Shown here one piece after another: positions 1-6,575 of a stretch of 14,156 nucleotides of DNA. Source of the DNA: Candidatus Woesearchaeota archaeon (GTDB lineage: Archaea; Nanobdellota; Nanobdellia; Woesearchaeales; WAPY01); contig WAPY01000012.1 of assembly GCA_015520525.1 (NCBI GenBank), positions 1 to 14,156 on the forward strand, read 5' to 3'. Each line of letters starts with the position of its first letter. Position 1 is the first letter of the stretch. Under the pieces are notes generated by a model. That model saw only the letters and a list, made by a program, of their open reading frames with translations. It searched no databases and was not told the DNA's origin. A program made the translations under genes and the position numbers.

Positions 1-24
1 CTTATTAATAATAATTATGAAAAG

Positions 25-32
25 ATTTAAAT
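25..32 (+). promoter_or_regulatory. TATA box for the alpha/beta hydrolase gene
   Basis: The sequence atttaaat is centred about 28 nt before the ATG at 57. Archaeal transcription usually starts 25-30 nt after the TATA centre, so the mRNA would begin at or next to the start codon and be leaderless. No Shine-Dalgarno sequence precedes the ATG, which fits. Confidence 0.65.
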
Positions 33-56
33 ATATGAAGTTTTATTTGCTTAAAT

Positions 57-917
57 ATGAAAAGCAAGTCCTTAGCGAATAAAATAATCTCTGAAGAAGG
101 TCTAGAGATATATTATTGGGTTACTTGGGATAAAGACCTATCAAAAGAGTTTGTGGTTCTTCATCCAGGATCATCAATGAATCATAGTTCTCTCCAAAAT
201 CTTGAGCAGAAACTTAATGAAAACGGATTTCCCACGATTGTTTTAGACCCAAGAGGTTTTGGATTCTCATACGCACCTCCAAAACCAGAGTATTTTAAGC
301 TTGAAAAATACTCAAATGACTTGAAGAAAATCCTTGAGAAAGAAGGAATAGAACATCCGTCTTTTGTTGGCCACAGCTTTGGTTTCATGCCGATAATTGA
401 TTATGTTGCTCAAACATCAAATGCAAAGGATATTATAGGAGTATGCGCATCATATAATTTCTCAAAAACAGCTCAAAATAAACTCTTATTCCATTTGTTC
501 AATCGATTCTTAAGATACTTTGAATATGCTGGAAATATTGGAACACAAACAGCTCATTTTTTGAAGGGAGAAAAAAGAACATATCCAGATCAATCGAAAC
601 TTGAAGGCAAATCAGACCTTGAAGTGTGGCTCTCAATTGCTGATGTTTCATTCAGAGAAATAAAAACTCATATAGTTAGTGGGATTGAGATAAACAAATG
701 GGATATAACCCCTCAACTTAAGAAGATTGAAAATCCCCTTTTGTTAATATACGGTTCAAGGGATCCGATGGTAAAAGAATATGCGGGAAAATATATCGCT
801 TCTTTAGTTAAGGGAGAAACTAGTATTGAGGTTATTGAAGGCACTCATTCGCTTCCAATAACTGACCCAGAGAAGGTGTGGAAGGTTATGAAAAAATATG
901 GGTTAGAGAAGCATTAA
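57..917 (+). CDS. alpha/beta hydrolase
   Basis: A 286-residue single-domain protein of the alpha/beta-hydrolase fold, predicted cytoplasmic because no signal peptide is visible. The catalytic triad can be read: nucleophile Ser107 in the elbow GHSFG, Asp236 in YGSRDPMV, and His264 in GTHSLP. An HPGS segment near residue 36 fits the oxyanion-hole loop after the first core strand, and DPRGFG near residue 61 is a typical following motif. A cap region lies between about residues 130 and 215. The length is normal for the family, so the gene looks intact. The substrate cannot be told from sequence; esterase, lipase, peptidase or haloperoxidase-like activity are all possible. The start at 57 is supported by the TATA spacing. 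It is monocistronic as far as the window shows, and the next intact gene has its own promoter. Confidence 0.9.
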   Translation: MKSKSLANKIISEEGLEIYYWVTWDKDLSKEFVVLHPGSSMNHSSLQNLEQKLNENGFPTIVLDPRGFGFSYAPPKPEYFKLEKYSNDLKKILEKEGIEHPSFVGHSFGFMPIIDYVAQTSNAKDIIGVCASYNFSKTAQNKLLFHLFNRFLRYFEYAGNIGTQTAHFLKGEKRTYPDQSKLEGKSDLEVWLSIADVSFREIKTHIVSGIEINKWDITPQLKKIENPLLLIYGSRDPMVKEYAGKYIASLVKGETSIEVIEGTHSLPITDPEKVWKVMKKYGLEKH

Positions 918-941
918 CTCTTTGACTTGTGTTACTTATAA

Positions 942-1172
942 ATTGTTAGTAAACTTGCGAAGAAAGATAAAGAACAATTGATAAAATTGCATAAGAAAGT
1001 TGAAGAAATTAGGAAGAACCCTTATCATTTTAAACCGTTAAGATGAGATATGCACGGAGCAAGAAGAGTACACATTGGAAAATCATTTGTTTTAATCTAC
1101 GAAATTGACGAGCGAAGTAAATCGGTAAAACTTCTTGATTATGAGCATCATGATGTTATTTATGAAACCTAA
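942..1172 (+). pseudogene. RelE/ParE-family toxin remnant with an internal stop
   Basis: Read in one frame, this stretch gives a basic helical segment (LAKKDKEQLIKLHKKVEEI), then RKNPYHFKPLR, a TGA stop at 1044-1046, and in the same frame DMHGARRVHIGKSFVLIYEI and LLDYEHHDVIYET before a TAA at 1170-1172. The order helix, NPxxFKPLR, G/D, RRVHIG, FVLIYEID, LLDYxHHD is that of RelE/ParE-superfamily toxins, which cut mRNA or poison gyrase. In intact members a glycine codon usually follows PLR, so one GGA to TGA change would explain the stop. There is no start codon between the upstream in-frame TAA (939-941) and the first helix, so the N-terminal strand is also missing. No antitoxin gene is adjacent. 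This is most likely a decayed solitary toxin. A sequencing error could explain the TGA but not the missing N-terminus. Confidence 0.75.
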
Positions 1173-1250
1173 TGTAAGGCTTTAAATTCATCTTGCAGAT
1201 AAGAGGATAAGCAGGCAGATCGATAATTTCTAACTAAAGAATAATAACTT

Positions 1251-1258
1251 ATTTAAAT
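1251..1258 (+). promoter_or_regulatory. TATA box for the gene at 1283
   Basis: The sequence atttaaat is centred about 28 nt before the ATG at 1283, the same spacing as for the hydrolase gene at 57. This favours a leaderless start at 1283. The GGTGG at 1260-1264, just before a TTG at 1268, would then lie upstream of the transcript. Confidence 0.55.
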
Positions 1259-1282
1259 TGGTGGAGTTTGACACAGAAAAAT

Positions 1283-1750
1283 ATGACCGCTCAGGATTAT
1301 ACTAATTTAAAGTGGACTCCCAAAGAGCCAATCATCTTTCTACCGGAAGGAATAAGAATTTATTATATTCAGGAGGCAAAATTCCTGATTAATGATTTAC
1401 AAGAGCATAAGTTAAAGGTTGTTCTTGTAGAAGCGCCCGAACCAAAATTTGATGGTCATAAGATTAGAATTGTTGAATCGCGGAATCCAGAATGGTACAG
1501 CAAGCTGTATCATTCTTATAGTTCTTTTAGGAGAGATCGTTCCTTGAGAGCTTTGGAAAGAATTGCTTCTCAACAGGATGGGTATTATATGAACGGGCCT
1601 TACAAATATGATTTTATTTACAGAACTCTCATAACTGAAAGATTAGTCAGAGGATACTCAGTCGAAGATTATGAAATCCCGCCAAATGAAGAGGTAAAAA
1701 GGTTCTTAGAGGATATTGTTGGTGATTTTGAGAAACTGTTTATTCTGTGA
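1283..1750 (+). CDS. hypothetical protein, 155 residues
   Basis: I do not recognise this protein. It is soluble, with no signal peptide or membrane helix. It contains an N-terminal stretch with PIIFLPEGIRIYY, a central VVLVEAPEP strand, an aromatic and arginine-rich middle (WYSKLYHSYSSFRRDRSLRA) and an acidic C-terminus. There are no cysteine pairs, HExH, P-loop or other obvious catalytic motif. The ATG at 1283 is chosen because its TATA spacing matches other leaderless genes here. A TTG at 1268 preceded by GGTGG is the alternative and would add five residues. Six T residues at 1758-1763 follow the stop and may end the transcript, so the gene is probably monocistronic. Confidence 0.7.
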   Translation: MTAQDYTNLKWTPKEPIIFLPEGIRIYYIQEAKFLINDLQEHKLKVVLVEAPEPKFDGHKIRIVESRNPEWYSKLYHSYSSFRRDRSLRALERIASQQDGYYMNGPYKYDFIYRTLITERLVRGYSVEDYEIPPNEEVKRFLEDIVGDFEKLFIL

Positions 1751-1752
1751 GA

Positions 1753-1769
1753 TTCTCTTTTTTATCTTT
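1753..1769 (+). terminator. T-rich terminator after the 155-residue gene
   Basis: A run of six T residues followed by further T-rich sequence lies directly after the stop codon at 1748-1750. Archaeal RNA polymerase terminates at such T-tracts without needing a hairpin. Confidence 0.4.
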
Positions 1770-1781
1770 CAAATCCAAACA

Positions 1782-1792
1782 TTTTTATAAAA
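1782..1792 (+). promoter_or_regulatory. TATA box for topA
   Basis: The sequence tttttataaaa is centred about 27 nt before the ATG at 1814. It argues against the in-frame GTG at 1793, which would lie upstream of the predicted transcript start. Confidence 0.5.
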
Positions 1793-1813
1793 GTGATTGG
1801 AAGTATATTATTT

Positions 1814-4066
1814 ATGCCTGCTAAAAGAAAGAAAACTGAAAAGAATAGCTCTGAGAAAAAGACAAAAAAGAAAAAGACAAGTGGTAAAGGTAAAAGTGTT
1901 AAAGTCAAGAAAGAAAAGACAACTAAGAGCAAGAGCACTAAAAAAACAAGCACAACTAAAAAGAATATAACAAGCTTTGATTCTTACGAATTAATTATTG
2001 CTGAGAAGCCTAAAGCTGCTTCCAGAGTTGCATTTGCCTTAGCAGATAAGGGGACTTTGAAGAAGAAATCTTGGGAAGGTATTCCGTATTATGAACTTAA
2101 ATTTGAAGGAAAGCCTATTGTTGTTGCTTCTGCTGTTGGACACTTATTTACTCTGATGGAAAAAGGAGGCAACAAGTGGTCTTATCCAGTGTTTGATGTT
2201 GAATGGGTTTCAACCTCAAAGGCTCAAAAGAATGCGTCTTATGTTAACAAATACATTAAGTTGTTGAAGCTTCTGAACTCAAGAGCATCTGAGGTTACGA
2301 TTGCAACAGATTATGATATTGAAGGTGAGGTTATTGGCCTCAATGTTGTTAGGTTCGCCCTCAAAAGAGAGGATGCCAACAGAATGAAATTCTCAACATT
2401 AACACCTGAAGAGCTTAGGAAGTCATACAAGAATAAATCGAAAACTCTTGATTGGAGCCAAGCGAGAGCGGGTGAGACAAGACACTTGCTGGATTATTAC
2501 TACGGCGTCAATGTTTCAAGAGCATTAACCTCCTCAATAAAAAGGGCTGGTGCGTTCAAAGTTCTAAGCTCTGGAAGAGTTCAAGGACCGGCTTTGAAAA
2601 TAATAGTTGATAGAGAAGAAGAAATAAAGAACTTCAAGCCTGAGAAGTACTGGCAGGTCTTCCTAAAAGCGAAGACAAAGAACAATGAAATAGTTGAGGC
2701 TCAGCATAAGAAGGGAAATTTCAAAGACAAAAAGAAAGCCGAGTTATCAAAGAGCAATGCAGAAAAAGGAAAGCCTGTTGTTAAAGAATATTCTGTTACA
2801 GAGAGTAAAGTTTACTCTGTTGTTCCTTTTGATCTGACAAGCCTGCAGATGGAAGCCTACAGAAACTTTCATATAACACCTAAAAGGACTTTGGAAATAG
2901 CGCAAAACCTTTACATTGAAGGATTAACATCCTATCCGAGAACAAGCTCTCAAAAACTGCCATTCTCATTAGGTTTCAAAAAAATACTAACAAAGTTGTC
3001 AGAGCAGGATAAATATTCTGCTTTAGCGAAAAAACTGCTTTCTAAAAAGAAGCTGATTCCTCACGAGGGTAAAAAGACGGATTCTGCACATCCTGCAATT
3101 TATCCAACTGGGATGAAGCCTAAAAATTTAGATGAACAGCATATGAAAGTTTATGATTTAATAGTTAAGAGATTTATGTCCGTATTTGGAGAGCCGGCAG
3201 TTAAAGAGAATGTTAAGGCAACAATTGACTCAAATGGGGAACTGTTCATCGCATCCGGCTCAAGGTTGAAAGAGGAAGGCTGGACCGAATATTATAGACC
3301 GTATTATAAATTCACGGACAAGATTATTGCAAAAATGGATGAGGGAGAACTTCTTAATTTAATATCAGTCAGCATTGTTGAGAAGGAGACAAAGCCTAAG
3401 CCAAGGTATACACAGGCATCTTTAGTGGCGGATTTGACAAAGAAGAATTTAGGAACTAAAGCTACAAGAGCCCAAATTGTCGACACATTATTCAAAAGAA
3501 AGTATGTTAGGGGAGAGAAAATAGAAGCGACAGAGTTGGGAATACAAGCTATAAAAACACTTTTGAAATACTCTCCCTTGCTTCTCGATGAGAAACTGAC
3601 AAGGCACTTTGAAGAGGAGCTTGAGAAGATAAGGGAAGGCAAGAAGAAGCCGGAAGATGTCATAAAAGAGGCTAAGAAAGTTGTCAGCAAAATACTTGAT
3701 CAGTTTAAAAACAATGAACTCAGCATAGGCAAAGAGTTGAGAGAGGCAAATAAGAACACGAGCAAAGAGAAGATTGTTGGCAAGTGTCCTGTATGCGGAG
3801 TTGGCAATCTGGTTGTCAGGCACAGTAAGAAGACAGGGAAGCAGTTCATTGCCTGCGATCAATATCCTAAATGCAAGACAACATTCTCACTGCCACAAAA
3901 TGCTCTGATTCTGCCGACAAATGAGAAATGTCAATACTGTGGCTGGCCTTTGGTTCTTGTTATAAGGAAGGGGAAAAGGCCTTGGAAGATGTGCTTCAAC
4001 CCAAACTGCCCAGGCAAGAACAAAGGTAAGGAAAAGAAGGAATCCAAGCAGAACAATAAGGAATAA
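1814..4066 (+). CDS. topA: DNA topoisomerase I (type IA)
   Basis: This enzyme relaxes negatively supercoiled DNA by cutting one strand through a transient 5'-phosphotyrosine link. The protein is 750 residues from the ATG at 1814. A very lysine-rich, low-complexity tail covers about residues 1-52. The TOPRIM domain then starts at ELIIAEKP and carries the metal-binding set Asp166, Asp168 and Glu170 in ATDYDIEGE. The active-site tyrosine is Tyr374 in TSYPRTSSQ, and the HPAIYPTG motif of the family follows. The C-terminus has two topoisomerase zinc fingers, one beginning at Cys658 (CPVCG ... CDQYPKC) and one at Cys706 (CQYCG ... CFNPNCP). The fold is complete. A GTG at 1793 would add seven residues but is disfavoured by TATA spacing. 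The basic tail is probably a non-specific DNA-binding extension. Confidence 0.95.
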   Translation: MPAKRKKTEKNSSEKKTKKKKTSGKGKSVKVKKEKTTKSKSTKKTSTTKKNITSFDSYELIIAEKPKAASRVAFALADKGTLKKKSWEGIPYYELKFEGKPIVVASAVGHLFTLMEKGGNKWSYPVFDVEWVSTSKAQKNASYVNKYIKLLKLLNSRASEVTIATDYDIEGEVIGLNVVRFALKREDANRMKFSTLTPEELRKSYKNKSKTLDWSQARAGETRHLLDYYYGVNVSRALTSSIKRAGAFKVLSSGRVQGPALKIIVDREEEIKNFKPEKYWQVFLKAKTKNNEIVEAQHKKGNFKDKKKAELSKSNAEKGKPVVKEYSVTESKVYSVVPFDLTSLQMEAYRNFHITPKRTLEIAQNLYIEGLTSYPRTSSQKLPFSLGFKKILTKLSEQDKYSALAKKLLSKKKLIPHEGKKTDSAHPAIYPTGMKPKNLDEQHMKVYDLIVKRFMSVFGEPAVKENVKATIDSNGELFIASGSRLKEEGWTEYYRPYYKFTDKIIAKMDEGELLNLISVSIVEKETKPKPRYTQASLVADLTKKNLGTKATRAQIVDTLFKRKYVRGEKIEATELGIQAIKTLLKYSPLLLDEKLTRHFEEELEKIREGKKKPEDVIKEAKKVVSKILDQFKNNELSIGKELREANKNTSKEKIVGKCPVCGVGNLVVRHSKKTGKQFIACDQYPKCKTTFSLPQNALILPTNEKCQYCGWPLVLVIRKGKRPWKMCFNPNCPGKNKGKEKKESKQNNKE

Positions 4067-4087
4067 GCACTTGTGCGTGGGGAAAAC

Positions 4088-4095
4088 TATTTAAA
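4088..4095 (+). promoter_or_regulatory. TATA box for the membrane-anchored secreted protein
   Basis: The sequence tatttaaa predicts a start site near 4118-4120, giving a leader of about 40 nt that contains the ribosome binding site at 4151-4156. Unlike most single genes here, this one would not be leaderless. Confidence 0.5.
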
Positions 4096-4150
4096 CAAAA
4101 TAATATTCTAATATTTAGCAGTTGATTAATTTAACAATTAAACAAATTTA

Positions 4151-4156
4151 AGGTGG
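4151..4156 (+). promoter_or_regulatory. Ribosome binding site AGGTGG
   Basis: AGGTGG lies four bases before the ATG at 4161 and is complementary to the conserved archaeal 16S rRNA 3' end. It fixes the start of the 488-residue secreted protein. Confidence 0.65.
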
Positions 4157-4160
4157 AACT

Positions 4161-5627
4161 ATGAAAAGAAACATGATAAACTCTCTCGCTTTGGTGCTGT
4201 CCATACTGATACTGTTGTCTTTGTCAGCGCACGCTCAAGTATTCTCGGTAAACACAACAGCAATAAACAACACAATAAAGCAGAACCAAGTTGCTTCTTT
4301 TAGAATAACTTTAATCAACGGCAGAGAGCCTGTTCATGTGAGGATAGTTCCAATCAATGAACCTTCCAAATGGGCTTCGGTTTACACTGATCCTGCGTAT
4401 CCTTACCTTTCCGGCGTGAACCTTGCACCCAACGAAACAAAATCGTTCACACTTTTTGTTAAGCCTCAACCAACCATAAGACCGTCGAATTATGCCCTGC
4501 TCTTAACTTTTAAAGGAGATTCTGGATTCGTAGTTCAAAAAATAATCACACTTCAAGTCAACCCTTTCACACCTTCTGTTGAGGATTACGACACTTATCT
4601 GACTATGAATGTCAATGCTCCTCAAAACATTGACCCAAGAAGAGAATCACAGCTTGTTGTATCTTTAAGGAACAAGGTTAATTTTCCATTGTTGGCTCTT
4701 AAACTTAAAGTTAACAGTTCGCTTCTTAATACAGAGAGAATAACAAGCGTTGACGCCAACGGAAACACGAACGAAGTGTTTGTTATAAACATAAGCCCGA
4801 AGACAAAACCCCAAAGCGGATTATTCAAAATTCAACTTTTGACTCCTTCCAATGAATTAATAAAAGAATTTGATTCACCGTACTCAGTAATTCCCTACAT
4901 TGATTTTAGGGAGAATAAAACCTTAAAGAAAGGCTTTCTCAAGAGTAAAGTTGTTCTTTCAGTGAGGAACTTCGGCAACTCTGAGGGCAAAGGATCTATA
5001 TCTTACAATACCAACTGGTTTAAATCTTGGTTCACACATTCAAGGCCGGAAGGGACGCTCAAGAAATTAAGTTCTGGAAGAGTCTTAAGCTGGACATTCA
5101 CTCTCAAACCTAACGAGCAGAAAGTAGTTGTAATAACAGAGAACTATGTTCCTTTGTTCTTAATAGTCATACTGTTGCTTTTGGCATATGCTTTCTATTA
5201 TTTTGTTATTAGAAATCCGATTGTTGTTAAGAAAGAAGCCCGGATTATTAAACTTAAAGAGGGCGGGATCTCTGAACTTAAAGTGTTTATCCACATAAAA
5301 AATAGGAGTGCTAAAGTATTTGAGAATGTTGTTTTGTTGGATAAGCTTCCAAAGATTGCAGAGATAGATAAAACAATAGAGACGGGAACATTGAAACCCT
5401 CAAAGATTATAAGACATAGCATTAAAGGAACAGTTATCAAATGGGAAATTGGAACTCTTGACAGATTCGAGGAGAGAATAATAAATTATACAATTAAATC
5501 AAAGCTCTCCATACTCGGCTGGTTTAAACTTCCCTCGGCAGCGATTAAGTTTAGGCATCATGGCAAGCTTTACATAACAAAATCCAACTCCCTAAGACTT
5601 GAGGTTCCAAAACCTGAGGAGAAGTAA
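4161..5627 (+). CDS. secreted, membrane-anchored protein with NEW3/DUF11-like domains
   Basis: A 488-residue cell-surface protein. An N-terminal signal peptide (basic MKR, hydrophobic residues 9-22, likely cleavage after AHA at 25) leads to an outside region of about 300 residues built of beta-sandwich-like repeats. These carry sequences such as SFRITLINGREPVHVRI and a proline- and asparagine-containing linker, as in NEW3-type domains of archaeal surface proteins. One transmembrane helix spans about residues 331-351 (FLIVILLLLAYAFYYF) and is followed by basic residues, so the C-terminal 135 residues are predicted cytoplasmic. That part contains VFENVVLLDKLPKIAEI and KWEIGTLDRFEERIINYTI, which resembles a DUF11/conserved-repeat-type beta domain. 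Several NxS/T sequons suggest glycosylation of the outer part. No enzyme motif is visible. A structural or adhesion role is inferred. Domain names rest on pattern similarity only. Confidence 0.8.
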   Translation: MKRNMINSLALVLSILILLSLSAHAQVFSVNTTAINNTIKQNQVASFRITLINGREPVHVRIVPINEPSKWASVYTDPAYPYLSGVNLAPNETKSFTLFVKPQPTIRPSNYALLLTFKGDSGFVVQKIITLQVNPFTPSVEDYDTYLTMNVNAPQNIDPRRESQLVVSLRNKVNFPLLALKLKVNSSLLNTERITSVDANGNTNEVFVINISPKTKPQSGLFKIQLLTPSNELIKEFDSPYSVIPYIDFRENKTLKKGFLKSKVVLSVRNFGNSEGKGSISYNTNWFKSWFTHSRPEGTLKKLSSGRVLSWTFTLKPNEQKVVVITENYVPLFLIVILLLLAYAFYYFVIRNPIVVKKEARIIKLKEGGISELKVFIHIKNRSAKVFENVVLLDKLPKIAEIDKTIETGTLKPSKIIRHSIKGTVIKWEIGTLDRFEERIINYTIKSKLSILGWFKLPSAAIKFRHHGKLYITKSNSLRLEVPKPEEK

Positions 5628-5644
5628 TCTTTTTGTTTTTATTT
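5628..5644 (+). terminator. T-rich terminator after the secreted protein gene
   Basis: Two runs of five T residues separated by G, followed by further T, begin three bases after the stop codon. This is a typical archaeal intrinsic terminator and separates this gene from the convergent minus-strand gene. Confidence 0.5.
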
Positions 5645-5652
5645 AAATATGC

Positions 5653-6030
5653 TTAAAATGATAATTCCTTCATTTTCCCATTCTCAAAATCGACAAGCCT
5701 AATACCGAAACCTGCTTTTAAGACTGAAGCTATTAAAATCATGTGCTCCTTTCCAGTCCCTGACAGCAAATTGAGAGCAACCTCAACACCCTCAACCTCT
5801 TTGCTTAAAACTCCACTGAGTTTGTTGATTATTGCGTCGTAATCCTCCTTATCTGGATCAACTGTAAGAACAAGAACCTTTTCATTAGAAGGGTTCTTAT
5901 CATTGAAGCTTTTTGTGAAGAATGGACTTCCAACTAATATTATCTTCTCCCATTCAACAGCCTTCATAAGTTTAAAGAGATTAGCCCAAGTCCCTTTTCC
6001 AGAGCCTAAGGACGCAATGAGTGTTGTCAT
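5653..6030 (-). CDS. small CARF/Rossmann-like protein
   Basis: A 125-residue soluble protein with an alternating strand-helix pattern. It starts with the strand MTTLIASLG and a glycine-rich loop GSGKGTW (residues 9-15), followed by KIILVGS (29-35), VLVLTVD (52-58), VEVALNLLSGTGKEH (82-96), a helix, and IRLVDF. The second glycine loop, N87-L-L-S-G-T-G-K-E-H96 after a strand, resembles the ligand-binding motif of CARF domains, which sense cyclic oligoadenylate in type III CRISPR immunity. Unlike Csm6, Csx1 or Card1 there is no attached nuclease domain, and no CRISPR or cas gene is in the window. CARF membership is therefore a suggestion; another Rossmann-type nucleotide-binding family is possible. 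It starts at the ATG complementary to 6028-6030, with a TATA box 26 nt upstream. It is convergent with the secreted protein and divergent from the gene at 6116. Confidence 0.7.
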   Translation of the reverse strand: MTTLIASLGSGKGTWANLFKLMKAVEWEKIILVGSPFFTKSFNDKNPSNEKVLVLTVDPDKEDYDAIINKLSGVLSKEVEGVEVALNLLSGTGKEHMILIASVLKAGFGIRLVDFENGKMKELSF

Positions 6031-6052
6031 AAAATTTTGAGAAAGAAGCCTG

Positions 6053-6060
6053 ATTTAAAA
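6053..6060 (-). promoter_or_regulatory. TATA box for the CARF-like gene
   Basis: On the minus strand this reads ttttaaat, centred about 26 nt before the start codon at 6030. It predicts a leaderless transcript. It forms the left half of a short divergent promoter region with the box at 6087-6096. Confidence 0.5.
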
Positions 6061-6086
6061 ATTTTCGTATAAAACATATAAAAAGA

Positions 6087-6096
6087 TTTATTAATA
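6087..6096 (+). promoter_or_regulatory. TATA box for the small membrane protein gene
   Basis: The sequence tttattaata is centred about 25 nt before the ATG at 6116. It predicts a leaderless transcript in the divergent intergenic region. Confidence 0.45.
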
Positions 6097-6115
6097 TGAA
6101 GATTATGTTCTTAAT

Positions 6116-6421
6116 ATGATTCCTGTCCTTAACATAATCTTGTTTGTATTAGGATTTGTAATCCTCCTGTTCGCTGTTAAATTTCTTCTTAAAGTGATTG
6201 CTGTAACATTTAACTGGTTGCCGGTTCTCCTGCTCGTACTTTTATCCTTCTTAGTTTTAATAGGTGTTTTAATTGTTTCTTTAACATTGACTTCTTTAAT
6301 TCTTTTTGGGGCTTTTATAATTCTTGTAATCGTAAGCTTGTCCTTTGCAGTTAAGAGAAGCAGAGACAGAATTCTTGTTCGTAAATATGCTAGAAAGCAT
6401 CATCATTTTAGAAGAAGATAA
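6116..6421 (+). CDS. small integral membrane protein with a basic tail
   Basis: A 101-residue protein made of about three hydrophobic helices (roughly residues 3-21, 34-57 and 59-79), separated by short loops, one containing KFLLKV. The last 22 residues are strongly basic (KRSRDR ... RKYARKHHHFRRR) and by the positive-inside rule should lie in the cytoplasm. The HHH and RRR clusters could bind nucleic acid, ribosomes or lipid head groups, but nothing proves this. I do not recognise a family. The gene is divergent from the CARF-like gene and has its own TATA box. The following chaperone operon also has its own promoter, so this gene is probably transcribed alone. Confidence 0.7.
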   Translation: MIPVLNIILFVLGFVILLFAVKFLLKVIAVTFNWLPVLLLVLLSFLVLIGVLIVSLTLTSLILFGAFIILVIVSLSFAVKRSRDRILVRKYARKHHHFRRR

Positions 6422-6492
6422 TTTTCAGAGATTAAACTACGCTCAATGTGTCCTTTCATATTTATTCTCTTATATATTTTGCAGGAACGAAA

Positions 6493-6504
6493 TATTTAAA
6501 TATA
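6493..6504 (+). promoter_or_regulatory. TATA box of the grpE-ykgJ-like-dnaK operon
   Basis: The sequence tatttaaatata is a strong archaeal TATA box, preceded by purine-rich cgaaa that may act as a BRE. It predicts transcription start near 6524-6526 and a leader of about 50 nt before the grpE GTG at 6576. Confidence 0.65.
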
Positions 6505-6525
6505 AGTTTATCTAAAATCGTTTCT

Positions 6526-6542
6526 GTTGATTTGAAATCAAC
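6526..6542 (+). promoter_or_regulatory. Palindromic operator candidate at the grpE transcription start
   Basis: GTTGATTT and AAATCAAC form a perfect 8-bp inverted repeat around a single central G. The predicted start of transcription falls on its left edge, so a dimeric protein bound here would block polymerase loading. The RNA form would be a hairpin with a one-base loop, which is too tight to form well, favouring a DNA-level function. It differs from the bacterial CIRCE element. The binding protein is not identifiable from this window. Confidence 0.5.
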
Positions 6543-6565
6543 TAAACTGGTATTTTGTGCTTTAA

Positions 6566-6570
6566 GGTGG
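6566..6570 (+). promoter_or_regulatory. Ribosome binding site that fixes the grpE start
   Basis: GGTGG lies five bases before the GTG at 6576. An in-frame TTG at 6555 lies upstream of this site and would make it coding, so the longer reading is unlikely. Confidence 0.65.
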
Positions 6571-6575
6571 TAAAA

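Noticed and set aside
1268..1282. TTG start with GGTGG for the 155-residue protein
   Set aside because: GGTGG is only three bases from the TTG, and TATA spacing places the transcript start at the ATG at 1283. Kept as an alternative only.
3304..3862. Two minus-strand frames inside topA
   Set aside because: They are antisense shadows of a gene with intact domains and have hydrophobic compositions produced by the reverse of lysine-rich codons.
5638..5650. TATA-like atttaaatat after the secreted protein gene
   Set aside because: No plus-strand coding frame follows; the region is inside the convergent minus-strand gene's 3' end. It overlaps a T-rich terminator and is probably incidental.
5989..6006. 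Possible Walker A (P-loop) in the CARF-like protein, ASLGSGKG
   Set aside because: The residue after GK is Gly instead of Ser or Thr, and there is no Walker B or other kinase motif. The loop fits a Rossmann-type glycine turn better.
6555..6575. Upstream TTG start for grpE
   Set aside because: It would place the GGTGG ribosome binding site inside the coding sequence and adds residues not typical of the family.
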